64,000 bases of DNA, from positions 62,001-126,000 of the forward strand of contig NZ_KB894417.1 of NCBI RefSeq assembly GCF_000374445.1. The letters are read 5' to 3'. Positions 53,512-63,407 of the stretch are shown one piece after another (within the stretch, counting starts at the first letter, position 1; each line of letters starts with the position of its first letter). The notes beneath the pieces are model-generated. The model saw only the letters and a list, made by a program, of their open reading frames with translations. It was not told the origin of the DNA and searched no databases. Source of the stretch: Actinokineospora enzanensis DSM 44649 (GTDB lineage Bacteria > Actinomycetota > Actinomycetes > Mycobacteriales > Pseudonocardiaceae). A program made the position numbers and the translations under genes.

Positions 53512-53928
53512 GGCGGGCCTTTCCGGGCAGGGGTGCGTGATCGGAGTCGCCGGGACACGGCTGTTCGGGGCATGGCTGTTCGGGGCATGGCTGTTCGGGG
53601 CACGGCGGTATCGGGCGGGTGGTGTCCAGGGCATGGCTGTGGAACCCGCTTTTGTTCGGGCGGGCAAGGAAGTGGGTGGCGGAGCCCCGACGGCGGCGGG
53701 CTCGGGCGGAGGCGAAGTGGATCAACGACAGCGGCGCACAGGGGAAGAGTCGTTGTGTCCACACGGGATGTCAACGGCGTCCGGGATATGGAATGTCGAG
53801 GGTCACTTAATTTCAGTGCTTGACGGAAGCTTGTTGGTCGCGCGGCGGCGTTCGTAGGTTCACGGAGCGGGCCGGTGCCCGCCCTCTCGCCGCGGTCGCG
53901 GCACCCGCCCCAGGAAAGGAACGCTTCC
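53512..53928. promoter_or_regulatory. Divergent promoter region of the sulfur locus
   Basis: A 417-bp gap between the divergent ROK and dioxygenase genes. It contains the 15-bp tandem repeats (53556-53615) and an AT-richer stretch near 53800-53830 (CACTTAATTTCAGTGCTTGA) likely to hold a promoter. Frames crossing it lack support. Confidence 0.5.
53556..53615. repeat. Four 15-bp tandem repeats upstream of the ROK gene
   Basis: Units CAYGGCTGTTCGGGG at 53556-53570, 53571-53585 and 53586-53600 are nearly identical (one T/C change); a degenerate fourth unit is at 53601-53615. They lie 45-105 bp upstream of the ROK start. Confidence 0.8.
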
Positions 53929-54858
53929 GTGAGCTCGTCCGTGCAGAGCCCTTCCCAGACCGAGGTGTCGGTCGTCCAGCTCGGTTCCCACGTCGGCGCC
54001 CGGGTCGACGGCGTCCGGCTCGGCGGCGACCTGTCGCCGGAGGCCGTGGCCGCCGTCCGCGCGGCCCTGTTGAAGCACAAGGTGATCTTCTTCCGCGACC
54101 AGGGACACCTGGACGACGCGGGGCAGCTGGCGTTCGGCTCGCTGCTGGGCGAGGTGACCCTGGCGCACCCGACTGTGCGCGGGGTGGCGAACGCGAACAT
54201 CCTGCCGATCGACTCCGAGTACGGCAAGGCCAACAGCTGGCACACCGATGTCACGTTCGTGGACCGGGTCCCGGCGGTGAGCATCCTGCGCGCGGTGCAC
54301 CTGCCCCCGTACGGCGGGAACACGGTGTGGGCCAACACGGTGGCGGCGTACGAGGCGCTGCCGCTGTCGCTGAGGGCGCTCGTGGACGGGTTGTGGGCGG
54401 TGCACACCAACGCCTACGACTACGCGGCGAACATCGACGAGCTGCGTATCGGCGGCGTGGACGTCAAGACCGAGCAGTACCGCAAGGAGTTCCAGTCCGA
54501 CCTGTACGAGACCGAGCACCCGGTGGTGCGCGTGCACCCGGAGACAGGCGAGCGTTCGCTGCTGCTGGGCCACTTCGTGAAGCGGCTGGTGGGGGTGTCC
54601 TCGACCGAGTCGCAGGCGCTGTTCCAGCTGCTGCAGAACCGGGTCACGCGGCTGGAGAACACCGTGCGCTGGCAGTGGCGGGACGGGGACGTGGCGATCT
54701 GGGACAACCGGGCGACGCAGCACTACGCGGTCGCCGACTACGACGACCTGCCGCGCAGGCTGCACCGGATCACGCTGGCGGGCGACGTGCCGGTGAGCAT
54801 CGACGGCACGCGCAGCGTGGTACGCCAGGGTGACGCCTCGCACTTCTCCGCGGTCTGA
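53929..54858 (+). CDS. TauD/AtsK-family Fe(II)/2-oxoglutarate dioxygenase
   Basis: The 309-residue dioxygenase has the iron ligands H105 and D107 in SWHTDVTF, the distal His in [12 protein letters not shown], and the 2-oxoglutarate-binding Arg in RRLHRITL. Family members cleave taurine or alkyl sulfate esters oxidatively, releasing sulfite or sulfate. GTG 53929 follows AGGAAAGGA. The context with sulfatase and transporter makes organosulfur scavenging likely; AtsK (alkyl sulfate) and TauD (taurine) activities cannot be told apart here. Confidence 0.88.
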   Translation: MSSSVQSPSQTEVSVVQLGSHVGARVDGVRLGGDLSPEAVAAVRAALLKHKVIFFRDQGHLDDAGQLAFGSLLGEVTLAHPTVRGVANANILPIDSEYGKANSWHTDVTFVDRVPAVSILRAVHLPPYGGNTVWANTVAAYEALPLSLRALVDGLWAVHTNAYDYAANIDELRIGGVDVKTEQYRKEFQSDLYETEHPVVRVHPETGERSLLLGHFVKRLVGVSSTESQALFQLLQNRVTRLENTVRWQWRDGDVAIWDNRATQHYAVADYDDLPRRLHRITLAGDVPVSIDGTRSVVRQGDASHFSAV

Positions 54859-54865
54859 CCGGGCA

Positions 54866-54896
54866 CCGCCCCGAGTCCGATGTGGACTCGGGGCGG
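54866..54896. terminator. Bidirectional hairpin after the dioxygenase gene
   Basis: Perfect 13-bp arms CCGCCCCGAGTCC (54866-54878) and GGACTCGGGGCGG (54884-54896) with a 5-base loop, located between two convergent genes. Confidence 0.7.
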
Positions 54897-54907
54897 GCTC
54901 GGCGGGA

Positions 54908-55777
54908 TCAGCGGGGTCGGCGGGCGTGGGCCAGGGCGAGCAGGGCCATGGGTCGGAGGCTGTCGGTCCGCGGCCAGTACCCGGGGGCCGCGTCGGCGAG
55001 GCCGAGGTCACGGATGTCGGCGAATCCGTGTCGGCTCAGGGTTTCCCGGAGCTCGCCGGGGGTGTATTGGCTCAGCCATGGTTCGCCCTGCTCCCCGGCG
55101 GCCTGCGCGACGGCTCGGGCGTACATCTCGCCCTGGGCGTCACGCAGGTGAGCGGGAAGGATGTAGTCGAGGATCAGCTCCACGCGACCGAGCGCGGCGA
55201 TCCGGCGCAGTGTCCGGGAAACGGCGTCACGGGTGAGGTACATGGTCACGCCGAGCCAGCTCATGACGGTGGGCAGGTTCGGGTCGTGTCCGGCGTCGCG
55301 CAGGTTCGCGGCGAGGTCGTCGGCGGTCAGGTCCATGGGGACGAACCGGGCGCGCGACTCCAGTCCGGCGTCGGCGATGGCCTTGCGCTTCCACAGCTGG
55401 GTGTCGGGCAGGTCGACCTCGAACACGGGGATGTCGTCGTGGCGCAGTGCGAAGGTGTCCAGGCCCGCGCCGAGGATCACGTACTGGACCGCGCCCGCGT
55501 GCTCCGTGTCGGCCAGGTCCCGCACGCGGTTCTCGGCGTACCGGGCGCGGACGACGGTCTGCGCGCGGGCCGCGGCGAGGATGGGGTGGTCGCCGTGTGC
55601 GCGGTGGTAGGCGATCAGTTCGTGGGCCCGGTCGCCGAGCAGCCGCGCAGCGAGATCGTCGTGGAGAATATGGGGTTCGTGGTCGACCTCTAGGTGCGCG
55701 GCCCGCGCGGCGGCGGCCAGCAATGCGGTCTGACTGGGATTCGGCACGGTTTCGACGATAACCCGACTTCCGTACAT
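54908..55777 (-). CDS. Class I SAM-dependent methyltransferase (leucine carboxyl methyltransferase-like)
   Basis: The 289-residue protein belongs to the PPM/LCM-like methyltransferases common in actinobacteria: RARYAENRVRDLADTEHAGA, then the SAM motif QYVILGAGLDTFALR and VFEVDLPDTQLWKRKAI. The family O-methylates carboxyl or hydroxyl groups of small molecules; the substrate is unknown. An unusually AT-rich stretch (around 55776-55798) lies just upstream and may be its promoter. Confidence 0.85.
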   Translation of the reverse strand: MYGSRVIVETVPNPSQTALLAAAARAAHLEVDHEPHILHDDLAARLLGDRAHELIAYHRAHGDHPILAAARAQTVVRARYAENRVRDLADTEHAGAVQYVILGAGLDTFALRHDDIPVFEVDLPDTQLWKRKAIADAGLESRARFVPMDLTADDLAANLRDAGHDPNLPTVMSWLGVTMYLTRDAVSRTLRRIAALGRVELILDYILPAHLRDAQGEMYARAVAQAAGEQGEPWLSQYTPGELRETLSRHGFADIRDLGLADAAPGYWPRTDSLRPMALLALAHARRPR

Positions 55778-55798
55778 TATATCATAATAGGAAATCTT

Positions 55799-56191
55799 TC
55801 ATAAGGGACGCGGAACAACGATTCGCTTTCGTCGGTCCTGGGCGGTGAGCGGTGTGGCGATGTCCTCCAGGTTCGCCTGTTCCGTCGCCGGTCTCCACCA
55901 GGCCGCCGGACAGCAGTGGGCCGAGCGCGCCGCCCACGAACGGCCACACCAGGGGCCGGCGCTGTTCGTCGGACAGGCGTTTCTCTACAACGGCGTGACG
56001 TTCAACCTGGGCACGTTCTTCAGCACCTTCTACGGCATCTCCTCCACGACCGCGCCCACCACGGTGACCTCCAGCCCGTCCGGCAGCCGGACGGTGCCCG
56101 GCCCGGCGATCACCCGCCAGTGGAACCGCGACCACGGCAGCCGGTCCAGCCGGGCGGGCACCTTCGTCTCGATCGTCCCCACGCCCGCCAC
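55799..56191 (-). pseudogene. Scrambled remnant of an MFS metabolite transporter
   Basis: Three pieces of one MFS family are present out of order. On the minus strand from GTG 56191: [20 protein letters not shown] and then [11 protein letters not shown], the N-terminus of the family, stopped near 56030. On the plus strand at about 55965-56045: FVGQAFLYNGVTFNLGTFFS followed by TFYGIS, a mid-protein helix in inverted orientation. On the minus strand at about 55880-55799: EQANLEDIATPLTAQDRRKR to a stop, the C-terminus. The gene is deleted and internally inverted, so it cannot make a transporter. Confidence 0.7.
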
Positions 56192-56224
56192 GGAGGAGGT
56201 GGTCCCCGTCCGCGGCCCGGTCGA

Positions 56225-56728
56225 TCAGGCCGGGGCGGCCTCGTCCGGCCACGGCACGCTCCAGCGCTGGCCGTCGATGGTCGGGTCGCAGGGCTGGAGG
56301 CCGACGTAGGCGCCCGCGGCCCACACGCACCAGTCGCGGTCGTCGGGTCCCTGGGCGGCGCGGAGCACGTAGACGTTGTCGCCCTGCATGTCGGGCCACC
56401 AGACCTGGGTGCGGTCCACCTCGTCGCACCGGGCCACGAGGACGTCGGCGTCGTCGTGGGTCAGGCACCAGTCCCGGTCGGCGGTCGAGATCCAGGCCTG
56501 GCCGTTGGTGAGCCTGCCGATGCGCCAGATCTGCCTGGCGTGGTCGGCGCGGCAGGCGTCGTTGGTGACCTGTGCCGGTTGGGCGGGGCGGGTCAGGCAG
56601 GTGGCGCCGGAGGTCGAGCGGATGAGGATGTCGTCGCCCGGCGGGAGGGCCTGGGCGGTGGTGGTGAGCAGGGCGGTGCCGAGCAGTGCCGTGCCGAGCA
56701 GGGCGGGGGTGGTGTGGCGAGGTCGCAT
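56225..56728 (-). CDS. Secreted ricin-type beta-trefoil-like small protein
   Basis: The 167-residue protein has a signal peptide (LLGTALLGTALLTTTAQA) and a mature part of about 140 residues with repeated Cys-Trp units (TCLTRPAQ, ISTADRDWCLTHDDADV, DRDWCVWAAGAYVGLQPC, DGQRWSVPW). These suggest a beta-trefoil lectin fold. ATG 56728 is the start with the signal directly after it. Carbohydrate binding is inferred only from fold-like motifs. Confidence 0.7.
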   Translation of the reverse strand: MRPRHTTPALLGTALLGTALLTTTAQALPPGDDILIRSTSGATCLTRPAQPAQVTNDACRADHARQIWRIGRLTNGQAWISTADRDWCLTHDDADVLVARCDEVDRTQVWWPDMQGDNVYVLRAAQGPDDRDWCVWAAGAYVGLQPCDPTIDGQRWSVPWPDEAAPA

Positions 56729-56957
56729 GAGGGGTCCTCTCGCGTGCGTCCCGTCGGTCGGGGCGTCCACGTCGGACATTGCCGCCAGCGGTCGGCATCC
56801 CGTACCCACCCCACCCGGCCGGTGGGACATCTCACCCGATCGAGCGACCGCGTCGGCGCGAGTCCCCGTCACCGCATCGGGCTTCCGAAGCGGGCGATCC
56901 CGTTCCGGCCGGGACTCGGACCGCAGGCCGATGAAGTGTGCGGACGATCCGGGCGGG

Positions 56958-57626
56958 CTAGCCGCGCAGGGCGTCGCGCTGGGCCTGGGTGAGGCGGGCG
57001 GTGTGGGCGGTGACCGTGCAGGTGTCGCCGTCCTGTTCCAGGACCAGCGGATCCGTGAGTCCGGGGTTGTCGATCGCGACGTCGATGGCCGCGCGGACCC
57101 GGGAACCTGGCCACCCCAGTGCCTCGGCGAGCTTGCCCGCGCTCAGCCCCGAGCCCACGTGGAGCAACGCGGCCAGCACCGTCCGGGTATCGCCGCGCAC
57201 CATCCCGGTGGGTTTCCCGATCATCCCGCGGGTCAGCCGGTCCAGGATCCGGGCGAGATCGTCCAGCCGCGCCCCGGCGGGGGTGTCGAGCCCGAACAGC
57301 CGTGCTCCCTGGTGGTCCGCCTCCGCCCAGGCCACATCGGTCCGGGCGGAGGCGGACCAGGCGCGGGTCCACATGTCCGCGCCGACCGCGTAGCGCTCCC
57401 GCCGTCCACTCCGATCCCGGTCGACGAGATCCATACTCTCCAAATAGGACATTGCTTTCGACACAGAGGCCGGACTGGTCCGCAGCAGGCCGGTCAGCTC
57501 GGCCGCGGTCAGGCCGTTGTCGCTGACGAACAACGCGACCAGGACCCGGGAAGCGGCGCGTGGCAGGCCGATGTCCTCGGTCAGCCGGGTGAACCGATCC
57601 GTGAACTCGCGGACGGCCGCGCCCAT
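56958..57626 (-). CDS. GbsR/MarR-family regulator
   Basis: The 222-residue protein has a winged HTH (VREFTDRFTRLTEDIGLPRA, LTAAELTGLLRTSPASVSKA, DRDRSGRRERYAV) followed by a second domain with another HTH-like segment (LSAGKLAEALGWPGSRVRAA). ATG 57626 (MGAAVREFTD) is chosen because conserved sequence starts there; the frame stays open to 57821, so the start is uncertain. It is downstream of the siderophore genes on the same strand but separated by about 190 bp. Confidence 0.75.
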   Translation of the reverse strand: MGAAVREFTDRFTRLTEDIGLPRAASRVLVALFVSDNGLTAAELTGLLRTSPASVSKAMSYLESMDLVDRDRSGRRERYAVGADMWTRAWSASARTDVAWAEADHQGARLFGLDTPAGARLDDLARILDRLTRGMIGKPTGMVRGDTRTVLAALLHVGSGLSAGKLAEALGWPGSRVRAAIDVAIDNPGLTDPLVLEQDGDTCTVTAHTARLTQAQRDALRG

Positions 57627-57817
57627 GTCGGGTTCGGGCGCGGGAGGCGGGTGCGGGCACCGTCGGGCGCGGCACTGGGTCGCGGCGGTGGCGTGGTCGG
57701 CGCGGTAGCCGGTCGCGTGGCCATTTCGGGCCACTTCCCGGCTGACCGTGGAGGTCGACCCGGGCGAGGTGCCGATGCGCCGGGAGTCGCTCATCCACGG
57801 CGTCACGGCGCTGCCCG

Positions 57818-58036
57818 TCACCTGGTGACGAGCCTCGACCAGGCGCCGACGGTGGGGTTCTCGGCCAGGTCTGCGAAGCTGACCTGGACGCCGCGTTCCC
57901 GCCAGGCCTCGATGAGGGTCATCACCCGGATGGAGTCCAGGCCGTGGTCGAGGAGGTTGTCGTCGTCGGCGATGTCGGCGGGCGGGATCTCCAGGAGCTC
58001 GGCGACGCGCGCGCGGACCTCGTCTGCGGTGGTCAC
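57818..58036 (-). CDS. Free-standing aryl carrier protein for 2,3-DHB
   Basis: The 72-residue carrier domain has the phosphopantetheine site LLDHGLDSIRVM (Ser in DSI). In EntB/DhbB this domain is fused to isochorismatase; here it is a separate gene whose GTG overlaps the isochorismatase stop (GTGA). It would be loaded with 2,3-dihydroxybenzoate by the adenylation enzyme encoded at 58686. Confidence 0.88.
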   Translation of the reverse strand: MTTADEVRARVAELLEIPPADIADDDNLLDHGLDSIRVMTLIEAWRERGVQVSFADLAENPTVGAWSRLVTR

Positions 58037-58685
58037 GAGATGCCTCCGGTGAGCTGGTCGATCAGTCGGGACGTGGTGAGCGTGGTGGCGCAGCGGGTCG
58101 CCGCGTAGCGCAGGGCCATGGCGTGGTCCTCGGCGGAGAAGTCGGCCACCGCGTCGGCCACCAGGAACGGCTCGATGTCGCGCATGAACGCGTCGGCTGC
58201 GGTCATCAGGCAGCCGATGTGGGCGTAGATGCCGCACACGATCAGCTGGTCGCGGCCGTGGTCGTGGAGCAGGTCGACCAGCCCGGTGCGGTGGAAGGCG
58301 TTGTAGCGCCACTTGGTCAGCGTGATGTCGGTGCCGCCGGGAGCCAGCTCGGCCAGGATGGCGGCGTCGGCCGGGTCCGGGCCGACGCCGTCGCCCCACA
58401 TGTCCTGCTGCAGGCCGCGCTGGTCGCGGGTCTGGCCGCCGGGCTGGGCGGAGATCACCACCGGCACGCCGAGGCGGCGGCAGGTCTCGCGCAGGGCTCG
58501 GATGTTGGCGACCAGGTCGGTGACCGGGGCGGCGGTGCGGTCGAACGCGCGCAGGAAGTGGTTCTGCATGTCGTGCACGAGCAGCACGGCGCGGTCCGGG
58601 TGCGGGGTCCACTCGACCCGGTTCTTGGGCAGCTCGGCCGCGGTGGGCATCGGGTAGGGGGCGATCGTGGGCAGGCCCATGGCCG

Positions 58686-58689
<4 letters not shown>
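58033..58689 (-). CDS. dhbB: Isochorismatase (2,3-DHB biosynthesis)
   Basis: The 218-residue protein matches the isochorismatase domain of DhbB/Ent[21 protein letters not shown] then DMQNHFL with the catalytic Asp, TKWRYNAFH, and [20 protein letters not shown]. It converts isochorismate to 2,3-dihydro-2,3-dihydroxybenzoate. It lacks the C-terminal carrier domain, which is the next gene. ATG 58689 overlaps the adenylation gene stop. Confidence 0.92.
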
Positions 58690-60304
<1,615 letters not shown>

Positions 60305-60308
<4 letters not shown>

Positions 60309-61429
60309 GCCGACTCCTCCACGCCCAGCGCGTCGAGGAACGTGCGCAGCTTGGCGCCGGTCTCGGTGAGCTCGTCCTCGGGATCGGAGCCGGGCACCAG
60401 TCCCGCGCCCGCGAACAACCGCAGAGTCGCGCCGCGCACCTCGCCGCAGCGGATGGTGACGACCCACTCGCCGTCGCCGCGCGAGTCGGCCCAGCCGACG
60501 ACGCCGGTGTAGTACTCGCGGTCGAACGGTTCCAGCTCGCCGATCACCTGGCGTGCGACGGCAGTGGGCGTGCCGCATACCGCCGGAGTGGGGTGCAACG
60601 CGGCGGTCAGCTGCCACACCGGGGTGTCGGGGTCGGCGAGGACGCCGTGCACGCGTGTGGACAGGTGCCACATCGTGCGGGAGGGCAACAGTTCCGGCTC
60701 GGTGGGGACTGTCAGTTCCCGGCAGAACGGGGCCAGCGCGTCGGCCACGGCGGTGACGACGACATCGTGCTCCCGCCGGTCCTTCGGCGAGCCCAACAGT
60801 TCCGTGGCGTTGCGGCCGTCGTGGACGGGATCGGCGGACCGCGGCCGGGAACCGGCCAGCGGGTTGGAGAGCACGTGCCGCCCCTTGCGTTCGATGAGCA
60901 GCTCGGGGCTGGTGCCCAGCAGCGTGCGGTCGCCCAGGTCGGCCGCGAAGGTGTGCCAGCGCGGGTCGCGCGCGGCCAGCACCTGGACCAGCTCCCGCAC
61001 GTCGATCGGCTCCGCGGCGACCAGGTCGAGCCTGCGGGCCAGCACGACCTTGCGCAACGCGCCGTCGGCGAACAGCTCCAGCGCCCGCCGTACCCCCGCC
61101 CGGTAGGCGTCGGCGTCGGTGTGCTGGGCCAGCCACCGCGCGGCCAACGGCGGGCGCGCCTGGGACGCGGACGGCAGCGGTCCGGCGCGGTGCACCGTCT
61201 CGGGCACCACGAGCCTGCTCGGCGCGGTCGGGTCGAACGGGATGACACCGACCGCGATCCCGCCTTCCGCCACCGCGTCGGGCACCTTGTCCGGGGAGTC
61301 GAGCACCTCGCGGGCGCCCTCGGCGAGCAGCACGCCGGTGGGCGAGGTGAACAGGAACGCGCCCTCGCGGTAGGCGGCGGTCAGGTCGGCCGGGGACGCC
61401 TTGGCGGGGAGTGTTTCCAGGACAGGCAC
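60305..61429 (-). CDS. dhbC: Isochorismate synthase
   Basis: The 374-residue chorismate-binding enzyme has [40 protein letters not shown] then [25 protein letters not shown], and [20 protein letters not shown]. It converts chorismate to isochorismate, the first committed step of DHB synthesis. ATG 61429 follows a CGGAGCAAC stretch. About 195 bp separate it from dhbA, without a visible gene. Confidence 0.93.
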
Positions 61430-61625
61430 GGGTTGCTCCGTTCGGGGTTCCGGTCGGGTCCGGGGGCAGGCGGGTCGGCGGAGCGGGACCGGATCGGGTC
61501 CCGCGGGTCCGTTGGTGGCGGTCGCGGCGAACGGCGTCCTGCGACGCTCCCAGGGGTGTCGGCGGCGGTGTGGTCGTCGGATCGGGGGCGGTGTCGGGGC
61601 CGGGCGGACGGCGGGTGGACCCGGC

Positions 61626-62441
61626 CTAGCCGACCAGGGTGGCCCCGCCGTCGACGTACAGGTTCTGCATGGTGATGTGCCTGGCCTGCTCGGAGGCGAG
61701 GAACAGCACCGCGTCGGCGATGTCGGCGGCCTCGGCGATGCGGCCCAGCGGGATGCCGACCCGGTAGGTCTCCGGCGAGCCGTCGATCACCCGGCGGGCG
61801 CCCTCGTCGGTCCACAGCCCGCGCTGCATGGCGGTGTCGGTGGAGCCGGGCGACACGACGTTGCAGCGGATGCCGTGCTCGGCCAGCTCCAGGCCGAGAC
61901 AGCGGGTGAACATGGTGGCGGCGGCCTTGGCGGCGGCGTAGGCGGCCATCTCCATGCGCGGCACGCCGACCGCGTTGGAGCCGACGGTGACGATCACGCC
62001 CGCGCCGCGCGGCACCATCCGGCGGGCGACCGCGCGGGAGGTGAAGAACACGCCGTCGGAGTTGACCGCGAAGGTGGCCAGCCAGTCCTCGTCGGTGGAC
62101 TTGACGATCGGGCCGGGGCGCAGGATCCCGGCCACGTTCACCAGCGCGTCGACCGGCCCCAGGTCGGTCTCGACCCGGTCGACGACGCGGTCCACGGCGG
62201 CGGAGTACGAGACGTCGACGGGAAAGGCGGTGACCGCGCGGCCCTGCGCGCGGTGCTCGGCGGCGACCGCCGCGACGCGCACCCGGTCGAGGTCGAGCGC
62301 GGCGACGGCGGCCCCAGCGCGGGCGAACGCGTCGACCACGGCGGCGCCGATGCCCTGGCCCGCGCCGGTCACCAGCACGACCTTGCCTGCGAACCCGGTG
62401 CCGGGCATCAGATTCCCCATCCCTGCGGTGCGGACGACCAC
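61626..62441 (-). CDS. dhbA: 2,3-dihydro-2,3-dihydroxybenzoate dehydrogenase
   Basis: The 271-residue SDR has the cofactor motif [29 protein letters not shown], and the active site with a YAAAKAA Tyr/Lys pair. It oxidises dihydro-DHB to 2,3-dihydroxybenzoate with NAD+. The start may be GTG 62441 (GGGGAG upstream) or ATG 62420. It is the first biosynthetic gene after the iron box at 62480-62493. Confidence 0.9.
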   Translation of the reverse strand: MVVRTAGMGNLMPGTGFAGKVVLVTGAGQGIGAAVVDAFARAGAAVAALDLDRVRVAAVAAEHRAQGRAVTAFPVDVSYSAAVDRVVDRVETDLGPVDALVNVAGILRPGPIVKSTDEDWLATFAVNSDGVFFTSRAVARRMVPRGAGVIVTVGSNAVGVPRMEMAAYAAAKAAATMFTRCLGLELAEHGIRCNVVSPGSTDTAMQRGLWTDEGARRVIDGSPETYRVGIPLGRIAEAADIADAVLFLASEQARHITMQNLYVDGGATLVG

Positions 62442-62479
62442 GACGGACTCCCCACGACGGCGATTTCACGAGTGTCGAC

Positions 62480-62493
62480 TTAGGGTAGCCTAA
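62480..62493. promoter_or_regulatory. IdeR/DmdR-type iron box
   Basis: TTAGGGTAGCCTAA fits the core of the actinobacterial iron-regulator consensus (TTAGGTTAGCCTAACCTAA type), with perfect TTAGG/CCTAA arms. It is about 40 bp upstream of dhbA, the expected position for iron-dependent repression. Confidence 0.8.
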
Positions 62494-62564
62494 CTCACTC
62501 ATATCGGGCAGCGGTTCCGGCCGGGATGTTGTCCTCGTCCTATTCCCATTCCCGCCCGGATCCG

Positions 62565-63407
62565 TTATCGGTCCAAGGTGGACACCACTTGATCCGCGGC
62601 CGCCGGATTGCCGACCGTGCGGCGCGTTCTGGCCAAGGGGACCACCATGGGTGTCCCGGTTTCCGGATCATCCACGACGCGGCAGCGTAACCCGAACACG
62701 TCCTCGACCAGTTCGGCGGTGACGATGTCACTCGGATGGCCCTCGGCGGCAATCACGCCACCCGGTCGCAGCGCAACCATGTGCGTGGCGTAGCGGCAGG
62801 CCTGGTTGAGATCGTGCAGTACCGCCACGAGGGTGTAGCCGTCACGCTCGTGCAGTTCCGCGCACAGGTCCAGCACCTCGATCTGGTGCGCGATGTCCAG
62901 GAACGTGGTCGGTTCGTCCAACAGCAACAGTTTCGCGCGCTGCGCCAACACCATGGCCAGCCAGACACGTTGCCGCTGACCACCGGAGAGTTCGTCCACG
63001 AGCCTGCCCGCGAGGTCGTGCACACCGGTGCGCCGCAACACCTCGGCGACCACGGCCTCGTCCTCGGTGGACCACTGACGCAGCAGCCCTTGGTGCGGAT
63101 AGCGACCGCGCGCGACCAGATCACCGACGGTGATCCCGCCCGGCGCGATGGAAGTCTGTGGCAACAGACCGAGTCGGCGCGCGACTTCCTTGGCGCGGTA
63201 GCCCGCGATGACCTGTCCGTCCAGGTAAACCGCACCGCTCGTGGGCCGCAGCACGCGCGCGAACGCCTTGAGGAGTGTGGATTTCCCACACGCGTTGGGA
63301 CCGACTATCACAGTGAAAGAACCGTCCGGCACGGATACACCGAGATCCTCGGCCACCACCCGGTTGTCGTACGCGAGCGTGAGCCCCTCGGCGCGCAGGC
63401 GGCTCAC
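62565..63407 (-). CDS. Ferric-siderophore ABC transporter ATP-binding protein
   Basis: The 280-residue ATPase of the FepC/FecE type has Walker A GPNACGKSTLLKAFA, the signature [15 protein letters not shown], Walker B LLLLDEPTTFLDIAHQIEVL and the H-loop VAVLHDLNQACRYATHMVAL. It powers uptake of the ferric siderophore through permeases encoded elsewhere. It overlaps the siderophore-interacting protein gene by 4 bp. The iron box lies about 70 bp after its 3' end, next to dhbA, so this gene pair probably has its own regulation upstream of the window edge. Confidence 0.92.
   Translation of the reverse strand: MSRLRAEGLTLAYDNRVVAEDLGVSVPDGSFTVIVGPNACGKSTLLKAFARVLRPTSGAVYLDGQVIAGYRAKEVARRLGLLPQTSIAPGGITVGDLVARGRYPHQGLLRQWSTEDEAVVAEVLRRTGVHDLAGRLVDELSGGQRQRVWLAMVLAQRAKLLLLDEPTTFLDIAHQIEVLDLCAELHERDGYTLVAVLHDLNQACRYATHMVALRPGGVIAAEGHPSDIVTAELVEDVFGLRCRVVDDPETGTPMVVPLARTRRTVGNPAAADQVVSTLDR

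Noticed and set aside
53442-53764. An N-terminally extended reading of the ROK region with PCPEQ repeats
   Set aside because: The repeated residues only reflect the 15-bp DNA repeat; conserved ROK sequence starts after GTG 53511.
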